Below, one piece after another: positions 6,500-6,552 of a stretch of 6,552 nt of DNA. The notes beneath the pieces were generated by a model. It saw only the letters and a list, made by a program, of their open reading frames with translations. It searched no databases and was not told the origin of the DNA. Where the stretch lies: NCBI GenBank assembly GCA_021818565.1, contig JAKATV010000476.1, forward strand, positions 1-6,552. The letters are read 5' to 3'. The stretch comes from Planctomycetota bacterium (GTDB lineage Bacteria; Planctomycetota; Phycisphaerae; WQYP01). Numbering within the stretch: the stretch's first letter is position 1; the number at the start of each line of letters is the position of its first letter. The position numbers were made by a program, and so were the translations under genes.

Positions 6500-6552
6500 A
6501 TGCGTCTAGCTGTCCAAACCTACACCCTGCGCGATCAGATGAACAGTGACTT
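6500..6552 (+). CDS. Start of a probable sugar phosphate isomerase/epimerase (truncated by window end)
   Basis: Only 17 complete codons are present. The ATG at 6500-6502 has a strong AAGGAG (6488-6493) 6 nt upstream. The translation MRLAVQTYTLRDQMNSD closely resembles the first strand of xylose-isomerase-like TIM-barrel sugar phosphate isomerases/epimerases, which often begin M-K-L-G-V/L-Q-x-Y-T-x-R-D. Such proteins isomerise or epimerise sugars and are cytoplasmic unless a signal sequence is present; none is seen here. The gene is transcribed away from the protease gene, across a shared 268-nt regulatory region. That a gene starts here is likely; the family is a reasonable inference from a very short stretch, and the substrate cannot be named. 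Confidence 0.65.
   Translation, partial: MRLAVQTYTLRDQMNSD

Overview
The window looks like ordinary chromosomal DNA of a free-living Gram-negative bacterium of intermediate GC. The RpiA variant (GLGSGKAS), a PurQ of about 270 residues, a large exported S41 protease with a long unassigned N-terminal region, and a divergent TIM-barrel sugar isomerase together suggest Planctomycetota, perhaps Phycisphaerae. That placement is an impression from protein style, not a proven assignment.

Layout, left to right. Positions 1-42 hold only the sequence downstream of rpiA, with no gene or clear terminator visible. Positions 43-3482 hold three minus-strand genes, transcribed purQ, then recJ, then rpiA. Gaps are short (42 nt, then 35 nt) and each gene has its own Shine-Dalgarno, so this reads as one operon. 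A good sigma70-like promoter (TTGAGT, 18 nt, GATAAT) lies directly in front of purQ. Positions 3483-3717 hold that promoter and two GC-rich hairpins. Positions 3718-6231 hold a second minus-strand unit: a 745-residue exported C-terminal processing protease of family S41, followed 39 nt downstream by a 78-residue protein with two membrane segments. Positions 6232-6499 form a divergent regulatory region with several dyads built on CCGGA/TCCGG and GGAATTCC. From 6500 a plus-strand gene begins and runs off the end; its first 17 residues resemble the start of sugar phosphate isomerase/epimerase TIM barrels.

Roles. PurQ (glutaminase for purine synthesis), RecJ (5'-3' single-strand exonuclease) and RpiA (ribose 5-phosphate supply) are housekeeping proteins that share a loose nucleotide/DNA theme. 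The protease probably works in the periplasm, and the small membrane protein may be co-expressed with it.

Three starts are decided by ribosome binding sites: recJ begins at TTG behind a perfect GGAGGT, while rpiA and purQ are each better started at an internal ATG than at the longest reading frame. I found no mobile element, CRISPR array, RNA gene or evident new system. The points most worth a second look are the dyad-containing 19-nt spacer at the divergent promoter, the unassigned N-terminal half of the protease with its small membrane partner, and a perfect 20-bp palindrome inside recJ.
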